Of a DNA stretch of 15,393 nt, positions 7,763 to 13,649 are shown in pieces. The notes below the pieces were generated by a model, which had not been told where the DNA came from, searched no databases, and saw only the letters and a program-made list of their open reading frames with translations. The translations under genes and the position numbers were made by a program. Origin of the DNA: Candidatus Thorarchaeota archaeon (GTDB taxonomy: Archaea > Asgardarchaeota > Thorarchaeia > Thorarchaeales > Thorarchaeaceae); NCBI GenBank assembly GCA_016840245.1, contig JAEOST010000208.1:1-15393 (forward strand), written 5' to 3'. Numbering within the stretch: the stretch's first letter is position 1; each line of letters starts with the position of its first letter.

Positions 7763-9904
7763 GTGCTTAGTCTTGAAGAAACAATTGAACTCATTCTCAA
7801 AAACCAATCTGAATTTGATAGAAAAGATATTTTGAAGCTAATCAAGGAGAAACGAGATGAACTCGGACCAGAAGTAGTGAATGAAGAGTCGGCTGCAATG
7901 ATTGTAGCAAGAGAACTCGGCATTGACCTCCAACAGGTTTCGGCGAAAGCGCGTTTTAAGATTGAAGACATATCTGAGAACACAAGAACTGTTCATCTAA
8001 CTGCAAAAATTGTGAGTGTCGGTACGGTCCGTGCATTCTCTCGAAAGGATGGAACAGAAGGCAAGGTCGCCAGTCTTATGGTGGCTGATGATACAGGAAA
8101 GATTCGAGTCGCTCTCTGGGATGAGAAGACCGATGCAGTGACAGAAGAAGCTGTCACAGTTGGTAGTGTGGTTCAAATTCGTGGTGCATATGTGAAACCA
8201 GGTCTTGGAAATACACTTGAATTGAATCTTGGTAGAATGGGTGGGATAAGAGTGCTGGATGAGTATGAGATCGAGGATATGGATATCGAAATCCCCGATG
8301 CTGAATCCATTAAGATTGCAGACCTACAAGATAGGATGTTCGACATCTCACTACGGGCAAAGGTTGTAACAGTCTATCCACTCTCAGAGTTTACTCGAAA
8401 ATCAGATGGAGAGGCTGGGAAAGTACTCAGCGTGATTGTTGCTGATGATAGTGGAAGTACAAGACTTGTCTTCTGGGGTGATATGGCTGAAAAGATGAAA
8501 GACCTCAAATTAGATGAGGTCATCAGCATTACAGGAGCCTACTCCAAAGTGGGAAGAAATGAGGAGATTGAAGTTCATTCAGGTCGTAGTTCTACAATCC
8601 AAAGGGATTTGAAAGAGAAAATCGATGCTGTAGAAGTTTCAACTGGAAGAACATCTTCAGAGCCACTCGGTAAGAAACCGATTTCTGAGTTGGAGGGGCA
8701 AATGTGGGATGTTGATGTGGAGGGCAAGGTTGTCGATATTTATGATGTTAGAACCTTTGATCGTGACGGACAAGAAGGCAGAGTACAAAATATCATGATT
8801 GCCGATGAGTCAGGTAGAATTCGAGTCACATTCTGGAATGACGATGTAGACCTCATCAAGGATTTGAAGCAGGGTGATATCTTGTTGATACACCACGGTT
8901 ATGTCAAGGATGGACAACGTGGTCCTGAGTTCCACGTTGGGCGTCGTGCTGAGGTCAAAATCAATCCTAAGAAGTCAGATCTCAAAGACAAGGATATCTC
9001 TGATCTTGCAGGTCCCACTGAAAGAGCACCAGCAGAATCTCTCGGTAAGAAGCCGATTTCTGAGTTAGAGGGGCAGATGTGGGATGTTGATGTAGAGGGT
9101 AAAGTTGTCAGTATATATGAAGTAAGGACCTTTGAACGTGATGGAAAAGAGGGTAGAGTGCAAAACATCCAGATTGCTGATGAGTCAAGCAGGATTCGAG
9201 TGGCATTCTGGAACGAGAACGTCGACCTCATCAAGGACCTCAAGGAAGGAGATATTATTCTAATCAAGCATGGCTATGTGAAAGATGGACAACGTGGTCC
9301 AGAGTTCCACGTTGGACGTAAAGCAGAGATTGATATTAATCCAAAAAAATCCAGCCTTAAAGACGTGGATATCTCTGAACTAGCCGAACAGAGTACCAGA
9401 AGATACGGTAGAGTGATGATTGAGGATATCAATGAAGAATCCGAGAACAAGTCTGTAGAGGTCAGTGGCATTGTAGTACGAGTCCCCCAGTCTAGCCCTG
9501 TTTATCTTGCCTGTCCAAACTGCAGAAAGAAGATTCAGATTGATGACGGGAAACATCTCTGCAGTGTATGTGGAGATGTTGGAAAGGCTCAACCGCGAAT
9601 GCTCTATAAAGTGACAATTGATGATGGCTCCGGTTCCATCAGAGTCACACTCTTTGGTGAAGCAGGAGAAAAGCTCCTGCAAATGACAGCTGAGGAGGCT
9701 CAAGCACTTGTGGAAAAGTCAGGTGATCCGAAAAAGCCCTTCGATGAGCATGGGGATAAGATGTTGGGCAGATATATTGTAGTAAATGGCAGAGTTAGTA
9801 AGTATAAGGACTCTCTGGATATCTCTGCATCAGATCTAGAATTTGCCGATCCAGTCGAAGAGATTCAACGGATGAAAGACAGTATTAGTAGTCTGATGAG
9901 CTAA
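7763..9904 (+). CDS. rpa1: Replication protein A, large multi-OB subunit
   Basis: A 713-aa single-stranded DNA-binding protein of the archaeal RPA family. After a helical N-terminal segment (about 1-70) come four consecutive OB folds: OB1 about 77-165 (KVASLMVADDTGKIRVALWD), OB2 about 191-285 (KVLSVIVADDSGSTRLVFWG), OB3 about 314-409 and OB4 about 439-534. A C-terminal OB (about 545-700) holds a zinc finger, CPNC (584-587) with CSVC (600-603). The repeated pattern 'I/VADD-SG-IRV-FW' is the family's ssDNA-binding strand signature, and the zinc-bearing last OB is typical of RPA70-like proteins. OB3 and OB4 are near copies of each other. The start is the GTG at 7763, with GGGAAG (7753-7758) just upstream. 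The gene is divergent from DP2 and ends 15 bp from the convergent RPA32-like gene. It should coat ssDNA at replication forks and repair sites. Confidence 0.95.
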   Translation: MLSLEETIELILKNQSEFDRKDILKLIKEKRDELGPEVVNEESAAMIVARELGIDLQQVSAKARFKIEDISENTRTVHLTAKIVSVGTVRAFSRKDGTEGKVASLMVADDTGKIRVALWDEKTDAVTEEAVTVGSVVQIRGAYVKPGLGNTLELNLGRMGGIRVLDEYEIEDMDIEIPDAESIKIADLQDRMFDISLRAKVVTVYPLSEFTRKSDGEAGKVLSVIVADDSGSTRLVFWGDMAEKMKDLKLDEVISITGAYSKVGRNEEIEVHSGRSSTIQRDLKEKIDAVEVSTGRTSSEPLGKKPISELEGQMWDVDVEGKVVDIYDVRTFDRDGQEGRVQNIMIADESGRIRVTFWNDDVDLIKDLKQGDILLIHHGYVKDGQRGPEFHVGRRAEVKINPKKSDLKDKDISDLAGPTERAPAESLGKKPISELEGQMWDVDVEGKVVSIYEVRTFERDGKEGRVQNIQIADESSRIRVAFWNENVDLIKDLKEGDIILIKHGYVKDGQRGPEFHVGRKAEIDINPKKSSLKDVDISELAEQSTRRYGRVMIEDINEESENKSVEVSGIVVRVPQSSPVYLACPNCRKKIQIDDGKHLCSVCGDVGKAQPRMLYKVTIDDGSGSIRVTLFGEAGEKLLQMTAEEAQALVEKSGDPKKPFDEHGDKMLGRYIVVNGRVSKYKDSLDISASDLEFADPVEEIQRMKDSISSLMS
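8666..9010 (+). repeat. RPA tandem OB repeat, copy 1
   Basis: First copy of a 115-residue unit beginning LGKKPISELEGQMWDVDVEG. The second copy starts exactly 375 bp downstream in the same frame. By hand count, 97 of 115 residues are identical, and numerous silent differences separate the two DNA copies. Confidence 0.9.
9041..9385 (+). repeat. RPA tandem OB repeat, copy 2
   Basis: Second copy of the unit, separated from the first by a 10-residue linker (GPTERAPAES). Silent and conservative changes relative to copy 1 argue against an assembly artefact and for a duplication maintained under selection or gene conversion. Confidence 0.9.
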
Positions 9905-9919
9905 GTCTTACTTCGGGAC

Positions 9920-10648
9920 TCATACGACACCTGGCGCCTGGGCTTCATTATGTGAATCGACTGTGGGGGTGTAGACTCCTATCTGCACCTCCTCAATCAT
10001 CTGTTTTTGCTGAAGATTGATTATTTCTAGATGTACATCTGTTGTGCTGTGGCCGCGTGTCTTGAAATATGCAACAAGATCCTGTATTGATACTCCCGAA
10101 GCTTGAGCATTTACCCGAATAAACTCCAGAATCATTTCGGCTAGAGAAAGGCCCTGTGATGCTGAGAGGTCAGATTCCTGAGAAGTTGTCTGCTCCTCTT
10201 TGGTCTGACGTGGCTCAGCTGATGGCACTTTTTTTTCGATTTCTCCCTCACTGGATTTCAGTACTGAGTGATATCGTTGAAGAAGGTGCAGTTCCATATA
10301 GTGCTGGCTTGAAAATGTTCTCACAATCTCTGGCACTATATACACCTCATCATTGTACGCACGAATCTTACCAATAATCATCAAGAGTGCCCCCTTCTCG
10401 ATGTCCTTAATCTTGTTTTTGTCTGTCTTCCAGGCCTTCACACGTATCTGTTGTGTGCCATCAGTTAGAATGAGGCTTGAAAAGGCATCACCATGTACAG
10501 GGTGGTCTGCAACAGACCCTACAAGAGTGACCCTTCTCAGTTCTACATTGTCCTTTGTGATGACCCGGGGACCATTGTCCACACCATATGTTCCTTCAAT
10601 AATATCAGCAATAGATGCTCTTACTGCAGTAAGTCTCTCACGAAGCAT
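9920..10648 (-). CDS. RPA32-like subunit (OB fold plus winged helix)
   Basis: A 242-aa protein with one OB fold (about 35-112: VTLVGSVADHPVHGDAFSSL, then LTDGTQQIRVKAW and a GALLMIIGKIRAYNDEVYIV strand pair). An acidic, Gln/Ser-rich linker (about 130-163) leads to a C-terminal winged-helix domain (about 166-230: SLAEMILEFIRVNA, SIQDLVAYFKTRGHSTTDVH, MIEEVQIGVYTP). This OB-linker-winged-helix order is that of eukaryotic RPA32 and of archaeal RPA-associated proteins. It probably partners the large RPA whose 3' end lies 15 bp away. The frame extends to a GTG at 10655-10657, but the sequence AGGTGA that contains this GTG sits 5 nt before the ATG at 10646-10648 and makes a better ribosome-binding site for it, so the ATG is chosen. 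Confidence 0.82.
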   Translation of the reverse strand: MLRERLTAVRASIADIIEGTYGVDNGPRVITKDNVELRRVTLVGSVADHPVHGDAFSSLILTDGTQQIRVKAWKTDKNKIKDIEKGALLMIIGKIRAYNDEVYIVPEIVRTFSSQHYMELHLLQRYHSVLKSSEGEIEKKVPSAEPRQTKEEQTTSQESDLSASQGLSLAEMILEFIRVNAQASGVSIQDLVAYFKTRGHSTTDVHLEIINLQQKQMIEEVQIGVYTPTVDSHNEAQAPGVV

Positions 10649-10701
10649 TATACTCACCTAGACATTCCCTCTGAAAATGGGACTATCTTCTCACAAGTCT
10701 A

Positions 10702-10719
10702 ACAGGTGGTACAGGTAAT
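10702..10719. promoter_or_regulatory. Tandem ACAGGT direct repeat in the RPA32/GNAT divergent promoter region
   Basis: ACAGGTGGT (10702-10710) is followed immediately by ACAGGTAAT (10711-10719), two 9-bp units. They sit in the 148-bp gap between two divergent genes, beside an AT-rich GTTTATTA (minus strand, near 10716-10723) that could be the TATA box of the RPA32-like gene. This is a candidate operator only. Confidence 0.25.
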
Positions 10720-10796
10720 AAACTCCCTAAGTGATTTTGAAAAGCTACAAAACAAAGATAGGTTGGTTCCTGTATGTTTCAAAAGGAAAATGGAGT

Positions 10797-11321
10797 ATGA
10801 GTAGGTGGATAATATTGAAGGTACACTTTCGTGATATACAACCAGCAACAGAGAGGGAGATAGTCCTTGAGTTTCACTGCTTTGCAAACTATGAGTCTGA
10901 AACACCCTTTATGCGATCACTATCCTATGAAGAATATCGTGACCTCTGGATGAAGTCACCACAACCTGAGGAGGTCCTCCTCATGATGGAAAAGGATCTT
11001 GATGATAGAAGGAACATCGTTCAGTTTGTACTAGTCGATGATGTTGTTATGGGATTCCTTTGGGTAAGATTCACAGATATCAGTATGACTTTCCCGGGAG
11101 CCAGCTTAGTAGTCGCCGAGGTATATGATATTGTAGTCAAAACAGAGCATCAAAGAAAGGGTGTTGGAACAAAGATATTGGCTTACATAGAAACAGAGGC
11201 TCGAAGGAATGGAGCCTCTATGGTTCGTTCTGGGGCAGGGATTGATAACAAAGCCTCTCAGGCACTACATGAGAAATATGGATTCAGTATCTACCAAGTA
11301 TTGTATGAGAAGGAAGTATAG
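10797..11321 (+). CDS. GNAT-family N-acetyltransferase
   Basis: A 174-aa protein with the GCN5-related acetyltransferase fold: a central strand VVAEVYDIVV, the acetyl-CoA pyrophosphate-binding loop QRKGVG (119-124), the following helix TKILAYIETEARRNG, the strand ASMVRSGAGI and the motif-B segment NKASQALHEKYGFSI (Asn151). It transfers an acetyl group from acetyl-CoA to an amine, but the substrate cannot be told from sequence. The start is placed at ATG 10797, preceded by AAGGA at good distance. The frame is open back to a GTG at 10731, but that would add 22 residues with no family counterpart. It ends 4 bp from the convergent cysteine desulfurase gene. Confidence 0.85.
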   Translation: MSRWIILKVHFRDIQPATEREIVLEFHCFANYESETPFMRSLSYEEYRDLWMKSPQPEEVLLMMEKDLDDRRNIVQFVLVDDVVMGFLWVRFTDISMTFPGASLVVAEVYDIVVKTEHQRKGVGTKILAYIETEARRNGASMVRSGAGIDNKASQALHEKYGFSIYQVLYEKEV

Positions 11322-11325
11322 ACCT

Positions 11326-12558
11326 CTATGAGCTGAGCTCTATGAGTTCGCGGATCCCTTCTAGAAATATCTCAGCATCGTTTCGATTATTGTAGAGATA
11401 AAAACTGGCTCGTGCAGTACCCTTTGTTGGACTTATACCCATTTGATAATGATAAGGATGCGTACAATGGGCACCACTTCTAACCATAATTGCACGGCTT
11501 TCATTGAGGAATGTAGCAACATCATGAGCTGATTCTACAGTATCCACCATAAAGGTACAGAGGCCTGTCTTGATGCTGATATCATCGGTACCAATTATCT
11601 TGACCTGCTCCATGTCCTTTAGTTCCTTTATGACCACTGATAGAAGAGCGCGTTCGTGCTTCTCAATCTCGTGCATTCCAAGTTTTTGGAGATACTCAGC
11701 AGCTGCACCAGCACCGATTGCGCCTGCATAGTTCTGAAGACCTGCCTCGTACTTCTCTGGAGGGGGGAGATACTCGGGTACAATAGCCCCATTCTCATAA
11801 CGAACGTCACTGACCGTGTCCCCACCATGTAGGAACATATCCATAGACTTGAGATGTTCCATCTTACCGTATAGGAGTCCCATACCAGTTGGACCACACA
11901 TCTTGTGTACAGATATTGAGGAGAAGTCGACATCACATGCTTGGACATCCAGAGGATGATGAGGTGCATATTGGGCATCATCAGCCATGACCAATGCTCC
12001 ACGATCATGAGCAATTTCAACAATCTCGTCTAGTGGAGCAACGGTTCCAGTCACATTTGAAGAATGTACAACAGATACCAGGCTCGTGTTGCTGTCAATT
12101 ATCCGTTTCCAGTCCTCAATGTCAAAGGTACCATCAGGTTTGACCTCAACGACCTCGACACTGAGACCGTCTCTTCGGGCACGCTCCACAAATGGGAGAG
12201 AACCACTGTGGTGCTCAAGAGAGGTTGTCACTATCTTGGAGCCCTTTGGAAGATCAACACAGCGGGCAACAATGTTGATAGACTCTGTAGCATTGCGAGT
12301 CCAGATGCACTCGTCTTTCTCTGGTGCATTGATGAATCTAGCAAATTTCTCGCGAGCTGCAGTATAAGCATTTGATGCCTCTTCACCAAGTCTGTGAATA
12401 CTTCTACCACCACATGCGGGAAACTGTTCATAGTATTCCATCATAGCTGCAATGACTTGCTTTGGTTTCAATGACATACACGCACTGTCAAGATAGACCA
12501 GCGGGTGGCCGTTAATGACTCGTTTCAATACAGGGAAGTCTTCTCTGACATCTAACAT
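11326..12558 (-). CDS. sufS: SufS-like cysteine desulfurase (class V aminotransferase)
   Basis: A 410-aa PLP enzyme of the SufS/CsdA group, which removes sulfur from cysteine to supply Fe-S cluster assembly or tRNA thiolation. Landmarks: N-terminal VYLDSACMSLKPKQV, TRNATESINIVA, TTSLEHHSGSLPF with the PLP-stacking His, VSVVHSSNVTGTVAPL, MADDAQYAPHHPLD with the PLP-pyridine Asp, the Schiff-base lysine in SVHKMCGPTGMGLLYGK (Lys219), KYEAGLQNYAGAIG, and the sulfur-accepting Cys365 in VRSGAHCTHPY. All catalytic residues are present, so it should be active. The N-terminal ACGGRSIHRLG is a variant of the usual segment. It starts 6 bp after a small winged-helix gene on the same strand, so the two are probably one transcript. 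No SufBC, IscU or NifU-like scaffold gene lies in the window. A selenocysteine lyase or another class V aminotransferase is less likely. Confidence 0.88.
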   Translation of the reverse strand: MLDVREDFPVLKRVINGHPLVYLDSACMSLKPKQVIAAMMEYYEQFPACGGRSIHRLGEEASNAYTAAREKFARFINAPEKDECIWTRNATESINIVARCVDLPKGSKIVTTSLEHHSGSLPFVERARRDGLSVEVVEVKPDGTFDIEDWKRIIDSNTSLVSVVHSSNVTGTVAPLDEIVEIAHDRGALVMADDAQYAPHHPLDVQACDVDFSSISVHKMCGPTGMGLLYGKMEHLKSMDMFLHGGDTVSDVRYENGAIVPEYLPPPEKYEAGLQNYAGAIGAGAAAEYLQKLGMHEIEKHERALLSVVIKELKDMEQVKIIGTDDISIKTGLCTFMVDTVESAHDVATFLNESRAIMVRSGAHCTHPYHYQMGISPTKGTARASFYLYNNRNDAEIFLEGIRELIELSS

Positions 12559-12564
12559 TGCTAA

Positions 12565-12798
12565 TCAATCCCTCACAAGTTGCCACCGATAGCCGCCCTT
12601 GCCAAACTTCTTAGTAATTAGTCCACTCTCTACTAGCTGGTTAGCTGCTACAACAAATGTATCGCCGCCTGCACAGTCTGTACAGAGATTTGCATAGTCT
12701 GGATTTCGGGCAATCTCAAGAATCTCTGAAGTAGTGAGTGATTCATTATCCCCCAAGATACGAAGGACACACTGAGCGTTCTTTGAGAGGTCGGTCAT
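12565..12798 (-). CDS. Small winged-helix-like protein with CxxC
   Basis: A 77-aa protein not assigned to a named family. Residues 6-31 form a helical segment with an HTH look (CVLRILGDNESLTTSEILEI), followed by a loop containing LCTDCAGGD (Cys39, Cys42). A second helix, AANQLVESGLI, and a basic Gly-rich hairpin, TKKFGKGGYRWQL, resemble a recognition helix and wing. A further Cys10 precedes the pair. It lies 6 bp upstream of the cysteine desulfurase gene on the same strand, and the GAGGGA at its 3' end may serve that gene as ribosome-binding site. A thiol- or Fe-S-responsive regulator of sulfur mobilisation is an attractive inference, but three cysteines and gene linkage are the only support. 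It could equally be a small accessory protein. Confidence 0.75.
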   Translation of the reverse strand: MTDLSKNAQCVLRILGDNESLTTSEILEIARNPDYANLCTDCAGGDTFVVAANQLVESGLITKKFGKGGYRWQLVRD

Positions 12799-12823
12799 TG
12801 CAATCGGCTGCGATACATCCCTA

Positions 12824-12830
12824 AATATGA
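12824..12830 (-). promoter_or_regulatory. TATA-like box for the winged-helix/desulfurase unit
   Basis: On the minus strand, ATATTTA lies 26-32 nt upstream of the ATG at 12796-12798. That is the normal distance from an archaeal TATA box to the transcription start, so the mRNA is probably leaderless or nearly so. Confidence 0.45.
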
Positions 12831-12868
12831 AGGCTTTGCTTTGTCCACAAGGATACTTAACATAATGC

Positions 12869-12874
12869 TTAAAT
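12869..12874 (+). promoter_or_regulatory. TATA-like box for Elf1
   Basis: TTAAAT within ATGCTTAAATGAA would place transcription initiation near 12896-12900, giving a leader of about 55-60 nt that starts with the stem-loop at 12900-12938. Confidence 0.35.
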
Positions 12875-12899
12875 GAATCACCTCATCGGGACGCCTGTG

Positions 12900-12938
12900 C
12901 TATTTCTTTCGGGCTCAATGCTCGGCTGTGAGAAATAG
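12900..12938 (+). promoter_or_regulatory. Stem-loop in the Elf1 leader
   Basis: CTATTTCT (12900-12907) pairs perfectly with AGAAATAG (12931-12938). An inner stem, CGGGC (12910-12914) with GCTCG (12920-12924), has one G-U pair and closes a 5-nt TCAAT loop. The structure ends two bases before the GAGGT ribosome-binding site (12941-12945). It could affect translation or stabilise the 5' end of the mRNA; no known riboswitch class is recognised. Confidence 0.5.
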
Positions 12939-12954
12939 GCTGAGGTTAAGAAAA

Positions 12955-13209
12955 ATGGGCAGACGACGACGCCAGAAGGTACGCCGACGACCGCAGAAGA
13001 GAATACCAGATGTATATCCATGTCCTAAGTGTGGTAATACAGCCATCAAGATTGAGCTGAACAAGAATCAAGGCTGGGCCACAGTCAGATGCGGTTCATG
13101 TGCCCTAGAGATGCTTATCGATGATGTCAATTCACTCACAGAGCCTGTAGACATCTATGGAAGTTTCATAGACAGATTCTACGAGGAACGACAAGCCGTA
13201 ACTGGCTAA
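12955..13209 (+). CDS. Elf1-family transcription elongation factor
   Basis: An 84-aa zinc protein matching archaeal/eukaryotic Elf1, which associates with RNA polymerase during elongation. It opens with the highly basic tail MGRRRRQKVRRRPQKR, followed by a zinc ribbon with YPCPKCGN (Cys23, Cys26) and VRCGSCAL (Cys46, Cys49). After this come the acidic ML-IDD segment and EPVDIYGSFIDRFYEE, all characteristic of the family. The ATG at 12955 is chosen because it gives the canonical MGRRRR start and has GAGGT at 12941-12945. The frame extends to a GTG at 12928, which would lie inside the leader stem-loop and is unlikely. Elf1 is common in TACK and Asgard archaea, which informs the lineage guess. 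Confidence 0.93.
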   Translation: MGRRRRQKVRRRPQKRIPDVYPCPKCGNTAIKIELNKNQGWATVRCGSCALEMLIDDVNSLTEPVDIYGSFIDRFYEERQAVTG

Positions 13210-13242
13210 GATTGGCAGTACGATTGTTCTTCAATCAGCAAT

Positions 13243-13251
13243 AATTATAAG
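13243..13251 (+). promoter_or_regulatory. TATA-like box before the microprotein/Lhr cluster
   Basis: AATTATAAG lies 30-38 nt before the ATG at 13281, at archaeal TATA spacing for a very short leader. It suggests the three-gene cluster has its own promoter rather than only reading through from Elf1. Confidence 0.5.
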
Positions 13252-13280
13252 CGAACGCCATCCGAGGACGCAGGATTTCA

Positions 13281-13391
13281 ATGCAGGCAGAACTGGCTCC
13301 TATATTCAACATACTCCTAATCTTCATGGGTATCTTTTCACTCATGCTCATTCTAGCCTACACTGTCTATGGTGAAGAGGAAGAAGAATGA
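13281..13391 (+). CDS. 36-aa single-pass membrane microprotein with acidic tail
   Basis: A short frame encodes a 36-residue peptide starting MQAELAPIFN. It continues with an uninterrupted hydrophobic helix (about 8-30, containing ILLIFMGIFSLMLILAY) and ends YGEEEEE before TGA. The AGGA at 13272-13275 is well placed as ribosome-binding site, and a TATA-like box lies at suitable distance. The 21-bp gap to the next gene suggests an operon with the helical protein and the Lhr helicase. The clean segregation of hydrophobic and acidic residues would be unusual by chance. The acidic tail could be cytoplasmic or external; topology is not clear because flanking positive charges are absent. Family and function are unknown. 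Confidence 0.6.
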   Translation: MQAELAPIFNILLIFMGIFSLMLILAYTVYGEEEEE

Positions 13392-13397
13392 ACCTAG

Positions 13398-13412
13398 CGG
13401 GAGGAATTCCCG
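13398..13412 (+). promoter_or_regulatory. Hairpin overlapping the ribosome-binding site of the helical protein gene
   Basis: CGGGA (13398-13402) and TCCCG (13408-13412) form a 5-bp stem around GGAAT. The stem and loop contain the GGGAGG Shine-Dalgarno, and the structure ends directly at the ATG (13413). Folding would hide the ribosome-binding site unless upstream translation opens it. Confidence 0.4.
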
Positions 13413-13649
13413 ATGACCGTTAGTACTCTACTCAATCTTGCTTTTGATAACATTGGCGCCCATTTATCAAACTTGGATCAAGTACGATCAATAATACAAG
13501 AGATTGGTTCTAAGGCAGAATCAATCACTGATACAATTCACCTCCTTGAAGAAAAGATGGAGGAGTGCGATGTGACTCTCAGAACAGATATACGCATCTT
13601 GATAAACGAAGTCAGACACCTCTCTGAGAAGAGGTCAACCTCCCGATGA
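13413..13649 (+). CDS. Small all-helical (coiled-coil-like) protein
   Basis: A 78-aa protein with no recognised family. It is predicted to be almost wholly helical: an amphipathic N-terminal helix (STLLNLAFDNIGAHLSNL), a second helix with heptad-like hydrophobics (VRSIIQEIGSKAESI, IHLLEEKMEE), then TLRTDIRILINEVRHLSEK and a short basic Ser/Arg tail. No Cys pair, signal peptide or membrane segment is present. It has a strong Shine-Dalgarno (GGGAGG) and its TGA overlaps the next ATG as ATGA (13646-13649), so translation is probably coupled to the Lhr-like helicase. A role as a helicase partner or oligomerisation factor is inferred from this overlap alone. Confidence 0.7.
   Translation: MTVSTLLNLAFDNIGAHLSNLDQVRSIIQEIGSKAESITDTIHLLEEKMEECDVTLRTDIRILINEVRHLSEKRSTSR

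Noticed and set aside
8899..9471. Two minus-strand frames with similar C-terminal sequences inside the RPA gene
   Set aside because: They are antisense images of the duplicated OB units, which explains their similarity.
9905..9919. Terminator between the convergent RPA genes
   Set aside because: Only 15 bp with no T-tract or hairpin; termination must occur within or beyond the opposing genes.
12885..12945. Possible tRNA or known riboswitch in the Elf1 leader
   Set aside because: No T-arm or D-arm consensus and only one compound hairpin; no known riboswitch core recognised.
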